Made by a program: the position numbers and the translations under genes
The notes under the pieces: model-generated
Seen by the model: only the letters and a program-made list of their open reading frames with translations
The model's database searches: none
What the model was told of the DNA's origin: nothing
NCBI GenBank assembly: GCA_019321725.1
Contig: CM033116.1
Coordinates: forward strand, 18,559,869-18,623,868
DNA length: 64,000 nucleotides
Source: Paulownia fortunei
Lineage: Eukaryota > Streptophyta > Magnoliopsida > Lamiales > Paulowniaceae
Direction of reading: 5' to 3'
Shown here: piece by piece, positions 24,920-37,692 of the stretch
Numbering within the stretch: position 1 is the stretch's first letter
How the letters are laid out: every line of letters begins with the position of its first letter

Positions 24920-27900
24920 ATGGAGAGACGAAGCTTCTGTTCAGGCATCGTCGACTGCCTGAATTTGTTTCAAGGCAATGTTAGTGCAACAGAGGTTGAC
25001 AGTAAGAGATATCCAGAAGAGAACATCATATATGGAGAAATCATCATCCAGCTTTGCCCTGGGAAGTCAAGCCCTGGAAAAGCAGCTTCGGTTCAGCTAT
25101 ATAGTTCTTCATGTATTGATCCAGGTGAGTTTCATCATATCCCATGCAACAAAATGGACTTCTGACTTGAAATTTAAGTCTATTGACGTCTGGATTCTTG
25201 TAAGTGACACGATCATATCATGTCTCGTTTTCCTTAATTTCATCAAAATTTCAGCTTCCTTCCATAGCTTCACGACAAGAATCTGGTTGCTTTCTTGTTT
25301 CTTTAAGGCTTGAACGGTCGGTCTTGCTCTAGGATGTCCGTCATACAATGTTTTAACTTACCAGCCCCCAACTTTTATCATCATGACATTGTCACTGCTT
25401 ATGTTATTTTCTACTTATGACGTTTAACAGACAGTGGTGTAGGAAAACTCAGTCAGAAAGTTCTCCTAAGACATGGAAGGATTGACAAGGCCATGCACAA
25501 TGACTGTGGGGATAAAGTTCTGAGGTATGAACTAGAGTTCAATGTTGAGCCAGATTTCGGAAGTCCAGGAGCTCTTGTCATGAAAAATGAACACAAACAC
25601 AAGTTTTTTCTTCAATCCGTGTCTCTCCAAGTTTACGACAACCAGATAATTCATTTCGAATGCAACTCTTGGATTTATCCTTTTCACTTAACCAAGCAAG
25701 ATCGAATCTTCTTCCCTAACACGGTAAGTTTGCAATTTATTCATTACTTCAATCCCTTGACACTCAATGTGAATGTAGTATATATGTACTAAAGAAATAA
25801 GGAAAAGCAAATCTATGAAAAACTAATTTTCTTTAAAACCAAAAAGTGTAATGCATTTCCCTTTAGCCCAAGATCCAAGCAGAGGGAAAGAATCAAACAG
25901 TTGTAACATGTTTCTTTTTTTTCTCCTGTTTAGTGTTATCTCCCAAACCAAACACCAGGTGGTTTGATGGAACTCAGGAAAGAGGAACTTATGAGATTTA
26001 GAGGAGATGGGACTGGAGAAAGAGAAGAATGGGATCAAATTTATGACTATGACTACTACAATGACCTTGGCAATCCTGATAAAGGCATGGCGTATGCAAG
26101 ACCTGTTTTAGGTGGCTCAGGATTGTACCCGTATCCACGTAGGTTAAGAACGGGTCGCCCTTCTAGCAATCATGGTACTGTATAAATTTCTGTGAACCAA
26201 AACTGCATTATAGGGATTAATCTTGTTATCAGCATTGACATATATGAACAACTTATGAAAAAATGTTTAGATTTTCGTACTGAGAGCCGACCTGGTGGAT
26301 GGTTCAACATAGATACATATGTTCCTCCAGAGGAACGGTTTAGCCAAAAGAAACTCTCAGAACTCACCTCAAATGTAATCCGGGCTGCCATGCATTTTGT
26401 GATTCCTGAAGCAAGACCGATGCTGAACAAAGAATCCAGTCATTTCGAGTCCTTTGATCAGATAAACAGGCTGTTCACAAGTAACAGAGGCCAAGAAGTT
26501 GATGAATGGTTGGTGAAGCTTTTGAAACAAGTACTGCCTGATCATCTTTTCAAAAAGGTTAAACTAGTAATGGAGGAGAACCACATCAATTTTCCGTTGC
26601 CTCAGATTGCAGCAGGTAGAAACAGGCTGGAAGATTGTGAGCAAGTTGTCGTCACATAAAGAAAATACTCATCATCTTTACAGTTTGATCAGAAAACTGA
26701 AACCTTATTTGGTTATTACATGTTTCAGGAAACCAATTTGCATGGATGGATGATGACGAATTTGGACGCCAGATGCTTGCAGGAACTAATCCAACTGTAA
26801 TTACATGTTTACAGGTACACCAAGTGATAAAAGTTAATTCTTAGTTAGCTTGACAGATAATCTTGTTAATCTCACACAAGTTATTTTACATCTTAAACTC
26901 CAAAAAGCCCTGATTCCAGTCTTTTGGAATGAAAATATCACCTGCTTCAATTGCCTTTCTGGATGTTATCTTGCACAATCTCACAATCGAACACTTTGTA
27001 TCATTACAATATGAAGCAGAAGTCCAAATCAGTGTGCCAGTTTTGACTTATAGTTTCAGCACATTACAGAATTTCCCACCAAAAAGCAGGAATGGAGTGA
27101 AGAGTTCGATAGAGCAATCGGACATAGAGCATAACCTTGATGGCCTGACATTTAAAGAGGTAGAACTCTGTTTTGATCCCTCCAGACTCATTTCTTCACT
27201 CTAATCCCAAGCTAGAGAATGCAGTCTGTGGAAATGTTCCATGACTGGTTATTTTTAACTGAAAATTAAGTAGGAAAGAGCCCAAAGCATAATTGATTCT
27301 TCCCTATAGAGATGTTTGTATCATTAATTTAGAACAAGGTATAAAGGTTTCATGTCCCGCTGTGTAATTGAATGAGAGAAGTCCTTGTTTCTGAATACAG
27401 TAACACAGGTCAGTAGGATAACTCTAGTTTGTTTATTTATTTATTCATATAGGCATACTCCTTTACACTTTTTATCTTCTAGCACATTGCAGGCAATGAA
27501 CCAGTCGAGAATTTTCAAACTAGATCACCATGATTATCTCATGCCATTCTTAAGCAGAATAAATGCGAAGGGAGTATGTGCTTATGCATCCCGAACAATA
27601 CTATTCTTGAGAGATGATTACACTCTAAAGCCACTAGCCATAGAACTGAGCTTGCCCAGTTCTTCACCTCGCAAGGAGATCAACAGAGTGTTCTGTCCAG
27701 CAAGTAACGGGACAGAGGCAGCTCTTTGGCAACTTGCAAAAGCTCATGTATCAGCCACCGATTCAGGTTACCATCAATTAGTCAACCATTGGTGAGTAAC
27801 AAAATGGTTTTTCTGTTTCACTATGATCCAAATATTTGAAATCTAGTTGAGCCACTTAATCCTAGTTTTTTATACTCCCCACATTTTTGTAGGCTAAAAA

Positions 27901-29000
27901 CTCATGCAGTAGTTGAGCCATTCATCATTGCCACTAGAAGGAGGTTGAGTGCTATGCACCCGATTCACCGGTTACTCAATCCTCATTTCAAAGACACCAT
28001 GCAAGTAAATGCACTGGCAAGGAGTATGGTACTAAACGCAGGAGGAATTCTTGAAAAGATGCTATTTACTGGTCATATATCAATGGAGCTGTCTTCTTTT
28101 CTCTACAAAAGCTGGAGATTTGATGAACAAAGCCTCCCTGCTGACCTGATCAAACGGTATTCTCCATTCTCTATCACACACCCTCAGTTAAAACTTCTGT
28201 GCTTTTCTCACCATTTTCTGTCCTATAACAGAGGTATGGCGTTATATAACCCAAATCAGCCAGCAAATGTTGAGCTTCGTTTTGAAGACTATCCCTATGG
28301 TGCAGATGGAATGGATATCTGGTTGGCCATCAAAAACTGGGTGACAGATTATTGTTCATACTTTTATGAAGACGACCTTTCTTTAAGGTCTGACTATGAG
28401 ATTGAAGAGTGGTGGTCAGAAATCAGATATGTCGGTCATGGTGATAAGTGCCACGAAACATGGTGGTATGCAATGACAGCTCTCTCAGACCTAATCGAGA
28501 CTCTAACAACTCTAATATGGACTGTCTCAGCTTTTCATGCTGCAATAACCTTAGGGCAATACGAATATGCCGGCTATCCACCAAACCGTCCAACAGCATG
28601 TCGAAAATCTATTCCACATGAAGGGACAATGGAGTTTGCTGAGTTTCTCAGGGATCCTGATAAATATTTCCTGAGTATGTTACCTGAAAGGTTTGAGATG
28701 ACCCTTGGAATAGCATTGGTTGAGGTTCTATCAAGGCACGCACCCGATGAAGCATGCTTAGGTCAACAGGCATCACCAAAGTGGATAGATGATGAAAGGA
28801 TCCATCAAAGGTTCAAGCAATTTGGAGATGAACTTAAAGAAGTGAAGGAAAGAATCAAAGCTAGAAACCAAGATCCCAAGCTAAAGAATAGACGAGGGAG
28901 AGCCAATATTCCATACGAGCTTTTGTGTCCCGATACATCAGAGGTTAGATCAAGTGATGGAATCCCGGGAATTGGAATTCCTAACAGCATATCCATATGA
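24920..29000 (+). CDS. LOX: Lipoxygenase, 9-LOX-like, complete nine-exon gene
   Basis: Exons are 24920-25124, 25431-25723, 25934-26174, 26271-26615, 26729-26814, 27070-27159, 27493-27791, 27893-28156 and 28232-29000. Introns are GT-AG and phases close to 863 residues, the normal plant length. There is no plastid leader, suggesting the cytosolic class. A PLAT/LH2 N-terminal domain is followed by the catalytic domain ([49 protein letters not shown]). Lipoxygenases add O2 to linoleic or linolenic acid at a non-haem iron. Visible ligands are H514 and H519 ([10 protein letters not shown]), H710 (SAFHAA) and the C-terminal I863 (SISI). The expected Asn four residues after H710 is Thr (T714). The Coffa-site residue is Ala569, and the usual TV/SF position is Met576-Leu577. 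Product specificity cannot be called, and activity is uncertain. Confidence 0.93.
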
Positions 29001-29501
29001 TATCTTGAAGATGGAGCTTGTGTATAACCAAGGGAATTCAATGCTATGAATGCTTGCAATGCTGCTTATATTTGCATTGTGTTGGGAGCTTGCTGCAGAA
29101 TGTTTGTTAACTAAACTTTGAATAGTTTTCCCTGCTGAATGCTTATGCTTGTTCTACTAAAATTGAAGAGATTTTCTTATTTGATTAGCCATTGGGAAAT
29201 CAGATTGTGCATAAGTCAGTACTTTGGAACTCAGATATTTGAACACTGGGAGGCCTTACAGAAACTTCTGTTCTAGCATCTGCCAGGTGAAGGGGAAAAA
29301 GGAAACAAATATTTCAAATTTGCACAGGCTTGTGAGGAGTAATAAACAACAAATGAACATAACAAGGACTAATGCTTAAACAGCTTTAATTTTCTTAGAA
29401 GTTGCCATTTGGCTAAGAAGTTGCCTAACTTTTAAGTCAATCTTGTGTTCACATGTAAAGGGTGCAAAGCCTCCAGAAATGGCATACACACACACACATA
29501 T

Positions 29502-29566
<65 letters not shown>

Positions 29567-30648
29567 GCATTTATATCAAGATAAAAAAATTTGCTATCAC
29601 ACAGTTCTGAAATGACTCAAAAATTTCATGCAGATGCATAGATTATAGACCATCCAGTGAGTTGAGTTGGGTGCAATAGCAAGTTTTTAAGTAGAAATAA
29701 GTCAATGACCTTTCAGAACGTCCAAGAAAGCGCCTTTTATTGCAAAATTTAGGAAGGGTGTATTATGAGTTAAAAAGGATTACTGTAGTAGTTTGTTTTA
29801 TAATCTAAATTAAATAATATGTAAAATCACATTACAATAATATTATGTAAAAAAATGTGTTAAATATCATTTTTTTTACATGGGAACAAGATAAATACGA
29901 GAAAGCTTTTGAAAGTAATTACCATTTAAAATATACTATATTAGTATTTATATATGAATTTAAATCTGATTGACATTCACCAAGAAATAGTTGATCAGGT
30001 TGCTTGGCACCTAAATTAGCCCATACGGTCAGATGAACTTTTATCCATTAGCTATTTATTTTGATTATTATTTATATGAAATACTGACAACAGAAACCAC
30101 TCTTCAAGTCCAATGGCAGTTTATATATATCTCCATTTTGGTAATTTAAGATCTTCTCAACTTTCTCCAATAAACAACACTTAGTTCTGAAGTACATGTA
30201 TGCGCTGCTACACTAACTTGGGACTGTCAACGGTTAGATTCGACTCGAACTCGATTAAAAATTACAAGTGTAGCCTCTCACTCTTTAGTGCAGGACATAC
30301 AAATGCCCAGGAACGACACTTGATATGCAAGGTCTGTACTCAACAGCATCCATCTTCCAAAGCTAAACATTCAAGAAGAAGAGATCCCTCACCAGAGAAT
30401 GGAACTCAACATTACATACATACTCGAGATCAATCTTTCAAGCAGTGGTGGAGGGTGGCTTAAGTTCTTCACTGGAACAATACAATGTGTCTTGATGTTG
30501 CACGGTTTGGGTGGATATTGCTGCCGATAGGTATGCTACGGTTTCCAAGAAATTCATCAACTGAAAACCTATAACGAGGCATCTCAACCCCACTGCAGTG
30601 TATAGAACTGGCCAATTGGTTAACAAGTTACCATGAAGGCGATGAACA
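29001..30648. other. Intergenic DNA between convergent LOX and PARN-like genes
   Basis: It contains the 3' UTRs of both genes and a (CA)n(TA)n(TG)n microsatellite (29487-29567). No further gene is supported. A short open frame on the + strand at 30200-30463 has no family signature. Confidence 0.5.
29487..29567. repeat. (CA)n(TA)n(TG)n self-complementary microsatellite
   Basis: A CA run passes into a long TA run and then a TG run, so the whole 80-bp block is almost its own reverse complement. It can form a long hairpin or cruciform. It is bordered on both sides by GGCAT. Confidence 0.9.
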
Positions 30649-33600
30649 TTAAAGGTCATCCAGGTTAATCATTTCATCATTGTTCCAGTATATTACAGAT
30701 TGCTCCTGCTGTGACTTGGCTCCTGAAAGGAATTCAGTTTCATCCATGGCTTGGTCTAAGCACTCTGCTAAATCCGGTTTCCATAAACCTGACTCGCAAA
30801 CTCTTTTGTATGTCTCATAGCCCGCAGCTTTCAGCCCTTCTGAGATCATATCTTTCAGCTTATCAGAGAAAATTTCTCCAGAATCCATTATCCTGAGAAA
30901 ACGTTCTGAGAAACAAGGAGTCCAGAAAACAACTATCGCACATGTCCTATCCATCATCCTAACATCAAATTCTTCAGAGAAAACATCATGTGAATCACAT
31001 AGAAGGTCTTTCAGATTTCGGGAAGATATTCCACTTTTGAACCCCCACAAGAATACCAAATTGTCAATGCTAACCGTTCTACTGTTGCCAGTCCAAATTC
31101 TCACATCGTCACCAACAGGATCTCTGGAATTACTCAAGCAAGGACTGAAAATATTGGAATGGCGTTGAAGGGAAGGAGACAATTGGCTATATTCACCACC
31201 AGGAACCTCCAGAGAGATTTTCAGTATGGAGCACAACTTAACAAACAACTGGCATACTCTCAGAACATTATGACCATGAATATTGACTTTGTCAGTCTCC
31301 GCTGAAAATGAAATCATCTCCATTCAGTTAACACTAAACACTTGAAGCCATAAGCACTTCGTATTAGTTGACTCGTCAAAGTCCATAAGAACCAGGACAA
31401 GTGGCTCACCAGAAAGATTTACCATATATGCATCATATAAGCATATTTGTTAGAGAGCACACAACTAGATGCAAGGAATTTCTTATAGTGTTCCAAAATT
31501 CAGCAACAAAGAAAAGGATAGGACATTTGCTGGGCTAGATATTGCAGTTCTCTAGTAAATTATGAGATCTGATAGACTTGAGTACTTACCTCGATTAGAG
31601 ATGTCCATGTCTACTGGTGCAAAGAACCTTCTTTCCAAATAGGAAATGGCTGCTGGCAAGTTATTCATTTTCTCAAATGGGCCAATTTCCTTCATAAGAT
31701 GGTTGATGTCAAGTATGTGAGGAAAGACCGAAAGCAAAGAACTCCTGAATTCATCCATAGTCGACGGAAGTGGAGCTAGGAACTTTGAATGTATAAAAGC
31801 AAAATCTGAATAAAACCAACATTATGAAGTGTATTAATATTAAAAATTTCGCAGAGTGAGTTTTGAAATGACTAAAAAAACTTTCAAGTAGAGAGAGACC
31901 ATTAAGTGAGCTGTGCACAACAACAGGTCTCTGAGAAGTAGAAATCAAGTCTATCACCTCTCGAAAGCCACGAACAAGCTTTCTTTGCTCCTGTTCCATA
32001 TCTTGAATTTCCTTCTGTATTATGATATGAAGGTTACAAATCAACATATATATTATAATAACCCAAGACAGTGGTTCATTTTATACCTCAAGAAGGTTCT
32101 TGTCTTCTTCTGAACTCGTCAGAACAACTCGAACAGCCTGCACCCCCACTCCTTTTATTGGAACTTGTAATGGAACAACATCAACAAACTCTTTCAATGC
32201 CTGCAACTCATTCCCAACAATTAAAAGGCAAAAAAATATGCATTACACCTATTATATATTAACTATAGTCCCTCAATGGCAGTAAGCTCACCTCTAATGC
32301 AAGCTGCACTTGACGTTCACTGCAGACATCTATAGTCAAGGATGGTCTGGAACCATAAACTTCATTTCCTGATACAAGTTTTCTCAAAGAACTTATCAAA
32401 GCATCTGCAACTGCCAAATGAATACATTAGAACATCAAAGGAAAAAATAGCAGATCATAAGATGAGTTAACACTTTGCTCACCCTCAGTTTTATTTGAAC
32501 CTTTACAAGAATTTATCCAATTCTTAACTCGAGATTTGATCCTTTCTGTAAATAGAGAATCGGCAACTGAATGGACTGACGAAGATTCCACCATGTTGCT
32601 ACTAGGTGATAAATGTCCAATTTGAACTTTTGCAGCTGATTCTTGTGCTCTGGACAAGTATGATATACCTGTCAGAAGAAAATGAAACACAATCAGATCC
32701 ACCACAAATATAGCAGGAAATAACAGGCAAAGACGAAAGAGGCTATGTTTGGTATCATTTTCTAGTCCCGTTTTCATTTTCAATTTATTCTCCCAAAATA
32801 AAACTAACATCACGTTTCCCAATACAAATTTCCCCTAAGACACACATTCTCCAATACATGCCCCCAAAACACATTCTTCTAGAATACAAAATATAAAACA
32901 AACATACCCATAGTTGTTTAAAGCAAAATTCGCAATACTATTAATACAAATTATATGAATGTTTGTACAACAAACCAACAGCAACAGGAGCCATGAGCAT
33001 AAGCAGGACAAGAAGAAGCTGAAACTTTTGATTTGATAGTTATCTCATTTCTACCTTTTATTCACATTTCAATTACAAATGTTCGAGAAAATAAACAAGT
33101 ATACGTACTCAACAATTACCAGGATTTAGTAGAACTGATGTCACATACCATTGTATATGCAAGCATTAAAATCAAAACCATCTTGTGCCATAGAGGTCAA
33201 ATATGATGATTGACATGAAAAACTATAAGATGGCATCCCAACTTTCAACTCATCCCTGGGAAACAAATGGAAGTTATACCTGCACCAGAAGTGAGAGAAT
33301 TAAAATCTGTAAAATTATGCGGCTCATCACTTAGGGTCTGATAATGTTATGTGAATCAATTTTTTCCACCTTACTCTGCTTTATTTTTCCCTTCCTCTTC
33401 TGCTTCTCATCAACCTGTTTTCCTTACTTATTTTGCATTCCACTAAAAAGTAAATCAATGAACTCCATTATTTCATTCAGTTTCAAATCAAACTCACGTT
33501 CATGGCATCAGAATTTATACGGAAAATGACCATTTAATTTCCCTCATCAATTTTCTGCAGCCGGATAATGGTCATTTTTATGTAAAGGGCAGTCTAAATT

Positions 33601-35772
33601 AACAACAAAGTTTTAGGTCAACATTTTTCAACAAATCTCAGGTAAAAATGAGTGGACAAAGACAAAAACATCTCTGTGAGTGACCTCAAGCAAAGAGCTA
33701 AGGTTATGCTAATCACAGATATCAGGTAGTTATGTTATGTGAACTATACTTGCCAAAATTCCACTTGTTTCTTTTGCTAGAATAGACCTCTGTTCTGGTT
33801 AAAATCTATTTGTTTGTTATCAGGTTTTCTCACAAACTTACGATGCCCATAATTTGTACCGGATGGAATTGAAATGACAGTGTGTAAGCATGGCGGTGGC
33901 TCATATTTAGTGAAGCAATGACTAATGTTAATGATTCTTGAATAATTGGACTGCGCCATCACAACCTGACTTGCCAGAGAAGTCATGCATACAGGAAGAC
34001 AAAGAAGTCCTTGGTTGGATGTTCTCCAATTCCGTAGAATCCTCAAATAACTTATATTCCAATTGTCAAGTTACCAAAAAGAAGTGCCAAAAAAATAATT
34101 GACTACAATTGCATGGTATTAATTGAAGGCAGGCCTTAATGCATACCGGTAGCTCCAATGTGACCTAGATCACATTTTCAAGTGGTCAAAACTGGCTCTC
34201 CGCTTTTAGGGTAAAGCCACATACAACTAACCCCTACAAACCCCAAAAGGGTTGGAACTCATGCATTGGGTATGCCCCTTTTAAATGCATTGCAATTGAT
34301 TAGATTATAAAGCTAACTACATTCATACTAGTATGATGGAAGTGATACAGAACCATGACAATGAACAGTCATAGATAGACAGAGGGAGAGAGAGACCACG
34401 AAGAAGAGAGATAGAGATGGATAGATACATATTTAGAGAGAAAGGGTTATTTAGTAGTATCGGGAGTCAGGCCTAATAATGGATATTTCTCTTCTCCAAA
34501 TGGCTACTGCTTCCAACTTTGCCTCCCTCTTGTCAGGTGGAAGGGAGACAACATGCATCTTTCTTAGTCAAGTAACTTACAACATACCCCAGTATAGCTT
34601 TGGCTTGGGACAAATAATACTGTGCGTTTAAATGGCAGTGAACGCATAATCTGGGAAAGAAATTCCTCTATTCCTGTGCTTTCTCTTGGATTTAAGACTG
34701 ACTCCATTTTAATTAAATTCAGATCAACCACATCTATATTGTTCTTTTAAGTTGGAACGGGGCATTTTTTATCCTGGTCACTTTGATGTGCATCACGTAG
34801 AAAAGCTAGTTTATCAACAAAAATGTGGTGAAATTGGGTGACTAAAAACAAAAGGACATGTTTAATTTTTAGATTATTCGGTCTTAATGCTGGTAATATT
34901 CCCTGCCTTTTCCTAACACCCTGCACCAAGCATGGTGGTACTAATATGCTGGACGGAGCCCGAAAATGGATACTGGAGGGGTGGGGGCAAGATTTATCTT
35001 TTCTTAAACCTTATCCAATTTTTATTCAATTCGGGGAAATCAGCCTGCGCAATAACCTCATTGCCTGTGAATTGACTAGGATACTACAAAGAGTCACCAA
35101 AGTGTTTTCACAACTACAATGCCTTCTCCAGAGCTTAGCTTCATGACATTTGCTAACTGAAAAGCCATTTCTTATCATCATTTTACCAATCCAAAAAATC
35201 ACCTTTAGTAAAATGTACAATCAAAGTATTTGAGCCACTTCACGAATATATCTCTGTCTTTACCTTTTCCGGATTTTACAGCAGACTTAAATCATCTCTA
35301 AAGTATGGTTATAAACAAGTAACCAAAGTGACTTCAGCTCGATCAAGATTTTTCCATCTCTACTATTCAACTAACAAAGGCAGGCTAAATTAAACCTAAC
35401 AAATAGCTTAATCAAAGAGACTTACGGATGCGCAATGAGCTTAGAAGCTTTAACTGAAAAAGGGCAGACCGAAAACTGAAGAATCTGAAACCGGACAGCA
35501 GTGTGCTTGGCCTTAATATAAGCCGTCTCCGCCGTATCAATGGGGAGGATCCTTTGCCACGGCGCGGAGTGGCCGCCGGTTTTCTGCAACGAAACCGCGA
35601 CAAAATCGGAATTTAATATGCAGGCTTTGATTTCTGCTAAAGCCTCCGAGAAGTTGGATTTTGTCACTTGCTTTACCGGCCATTGGTTGCGGTGGCGGTG
35701 GCGGGCAGCGGTTTGAGAACAGAGAAAGCGTTTGAAAAGCATTTTGAGGAAAATGGAAATAAAAATTTCCAT
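30649..35772 (-). CDS. PARN-like protein, exonuclease fold with lost active site
   Basis: Eight exons on the minus strand: 35426-35772, 33149-33279, 32483-32668, 32292-32410, 32087-32200, 31900-32014, 31590-31805 and 30649-31301. Phases close to 626 residues. An alternative in-frame ATG at 35742 (MLFKRFLCSQTAARHRHRN) starts a cleaner mitochondria-like leader. PARN family marks include FPRDELKVGMPSYSFSCQSS, GISYLSRAQE, PVVVHSSLNDFAFIHSKFLA and an RRM-like C-terminal part (DNLVFLWGF ... IVVFW). PARN removes poly(A) with a DEDD active site. Here the first two acids are replaced (VAVSLQKTG: S61, Q63 instead of D and E). D338 is kept, and the last Asp is N421 (IHGHN). Arabidopsis has a PARN-like paralogue (At3g25430) beside an SCPL gene, as here. 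I infer a non-catalytic, perhaps RNA-binding or regulatory, protein. Confidence 0.88.
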
Positions 35773-36781
35773 TTGGTTAATTTATTTAATCAGAATATTT
35801 TTATATAAAAAAACATTAAAAATATTCCAAAAACCCATTCCACTAAAATTTTTCATTCAAAAAAAATTCAAAACTTTTACATTAATGGATGTTACACTGA
35901 ATAAATTTTGATGATAATTCAAATATATGTATATGACCCACAAAACTCTTGTAATATACACTCTGGAATGACTTAAATGTACATTTTAATTTGCATGCAC
36001 AAATTACAAGATAATATATAAAATTAAAATCGATAATTCAAAATAGTAGGTGTTTAATCTCTTTAAAATATCTTATAAGTTGTTTAAAAATTTATAAATT
36101 CTTAAAAAAAAATATACCTCCACCCCAACTTATTTTTAAATTAAAATTTTATTTTAATAAATTTTTTTAATTTTAATAATTTTAATTATAAAATTATCAT
36201 TATTAACATGTTAAAAGTTATATAATCTTATTTTATCCAAATAATTTAATAACTTATTTTTAAAATAAAATTTAATATTTTATAAATTTTAAAAATATTT
36301 ATATAATATAGGAGTTTACAAGATATTTTAAATAAATTTAACCAAAGCCTCTTAATACTAATTGCATTTATACCACATACATCTATGGCCTCCCTACTTA
36401 TTACATGACTCTATTGATTTCGCATGTTCTAATCTTGACGAACAAGATTTTCCATAGACAAGATGAACTCTTTCTTTTGCATTCATTTATGGCATCCTTA
36501 GTAAGGATAATAATGGTATGATTTTGTAATTTTTTTTATTAATTTTAAATTAAATTACCTTATGCGGTGCAATTTGTGGAGGTTTTGGAAGGTTTGGTGG
36601 TTTTAATGAATAAAAAAAATTGTGTGATTAAAAAAAATATTTTTAAACATAATAACAAATTTTAAATTAACATAAAAATATATTCGAATGATAATAATGA
36701 AGTGTTTTCAAAATATAAATAAAGAACCAAGTTTTTCAAAATTAATTGAATAGTTTCTATTGTCACGAAAAAAATACAATG

Positions 36782-36816
<35 letters not shown>

Positions 36817-37692
36817 TTGCAAAAAAGATTAAAATATAACTTTTTGAGAGAAGGAGAAGGGCACTGCAAGATATAAGGAATTTGGGAAGATTTGAGATTT
36901 GAAAGAAAATAGTGATTGTGAGGAAAAAATGGCAAAAGAAGAATACTTTGCGAAATCAATTTATATAATAAATTAATATCTATGATGCGATGCTTTCGAA
37001 CAATTTTCAATTCATATAATAAATTAATATCTGCAAAGCAAATGGTTTGGATGATTTTTAAAATTTTATGGTCAATCATACTATTTATTACATCATGGCT
37101 TGTTGACAAAAGCATTAGCAAATTAGAGAGAACTTCCACTCAATAGTGTGAAAATTGGCCTTGAAACAGCCTTGGGGACGTGCACCTATTCCACAATTTC
37201 CAGTACTGATTGGCTGTTGATATGTTTGTGTTTGTATGCATAATGTAAAATCTCTCCCCTCGGGAGATTCCTAATATAGCCATTTTCTTCTTGTAGTTTA
37301 CACAATCATATAAACTTTGAGCAGAATATATCTTATAGTTTTCATTCGTAGCCATAACCAGTAGACTCATTCTACTGTCAACTGTCGTTTCGTCTCTACA
37401 CAAAATCGATTGCCTCCAAGAAGAAAGACCATCTATAAAATTCAATTGCCAGAAACATCTCATACTAAATCCAGGGAACCCAAAAAATTTATGTTATTAT
37501 CATTTAGAACTCATGATACACAGCATTCTTTGTCCTATAACCACTACTAGATCATCTTCTCCTGGCAAATATCTCCCTCCATCCCCTCCATAACTTTTAT
37601 TCAATTATCACAAGGTGACAAATTTGAAAGACGGATAGTGAATAAGTTATTTATTATGATCTTCCGTCCCCTATGAAGATAAACCGTTTCTT
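35773..37692. other. AT-rich DNA between PARN-like and SCPL genes
   Basis: This is the promoter side of the PARN-like gene and the 3' flank of the SCPL gene. It contains a family B fragment (about 36494-36680) and a TA microsatellite (36785-36812). Open frames at 36813-37139 and 37140-37463 show no domain or good codon pattern. Confidence 0.45.
36494..36680. repeat. Dispersed repeat family B, truncated copy
   Basis: TTAGTAAGGATAATAATGGT and then ATGATTTTGTAATTTTTTTT, followed by TTATGCGGTGCAATTTGTGG, match the left part of the element at 22077. Only the left portion is recognisable. Confidence 0.4.

Noticed and set aside
27945..29000. A separate 351-residue protein starting at 27945
   Set aside because: It is the last two LOX exons read through the 75-nt intron; the Met is internal to the lipoxygenase domain.
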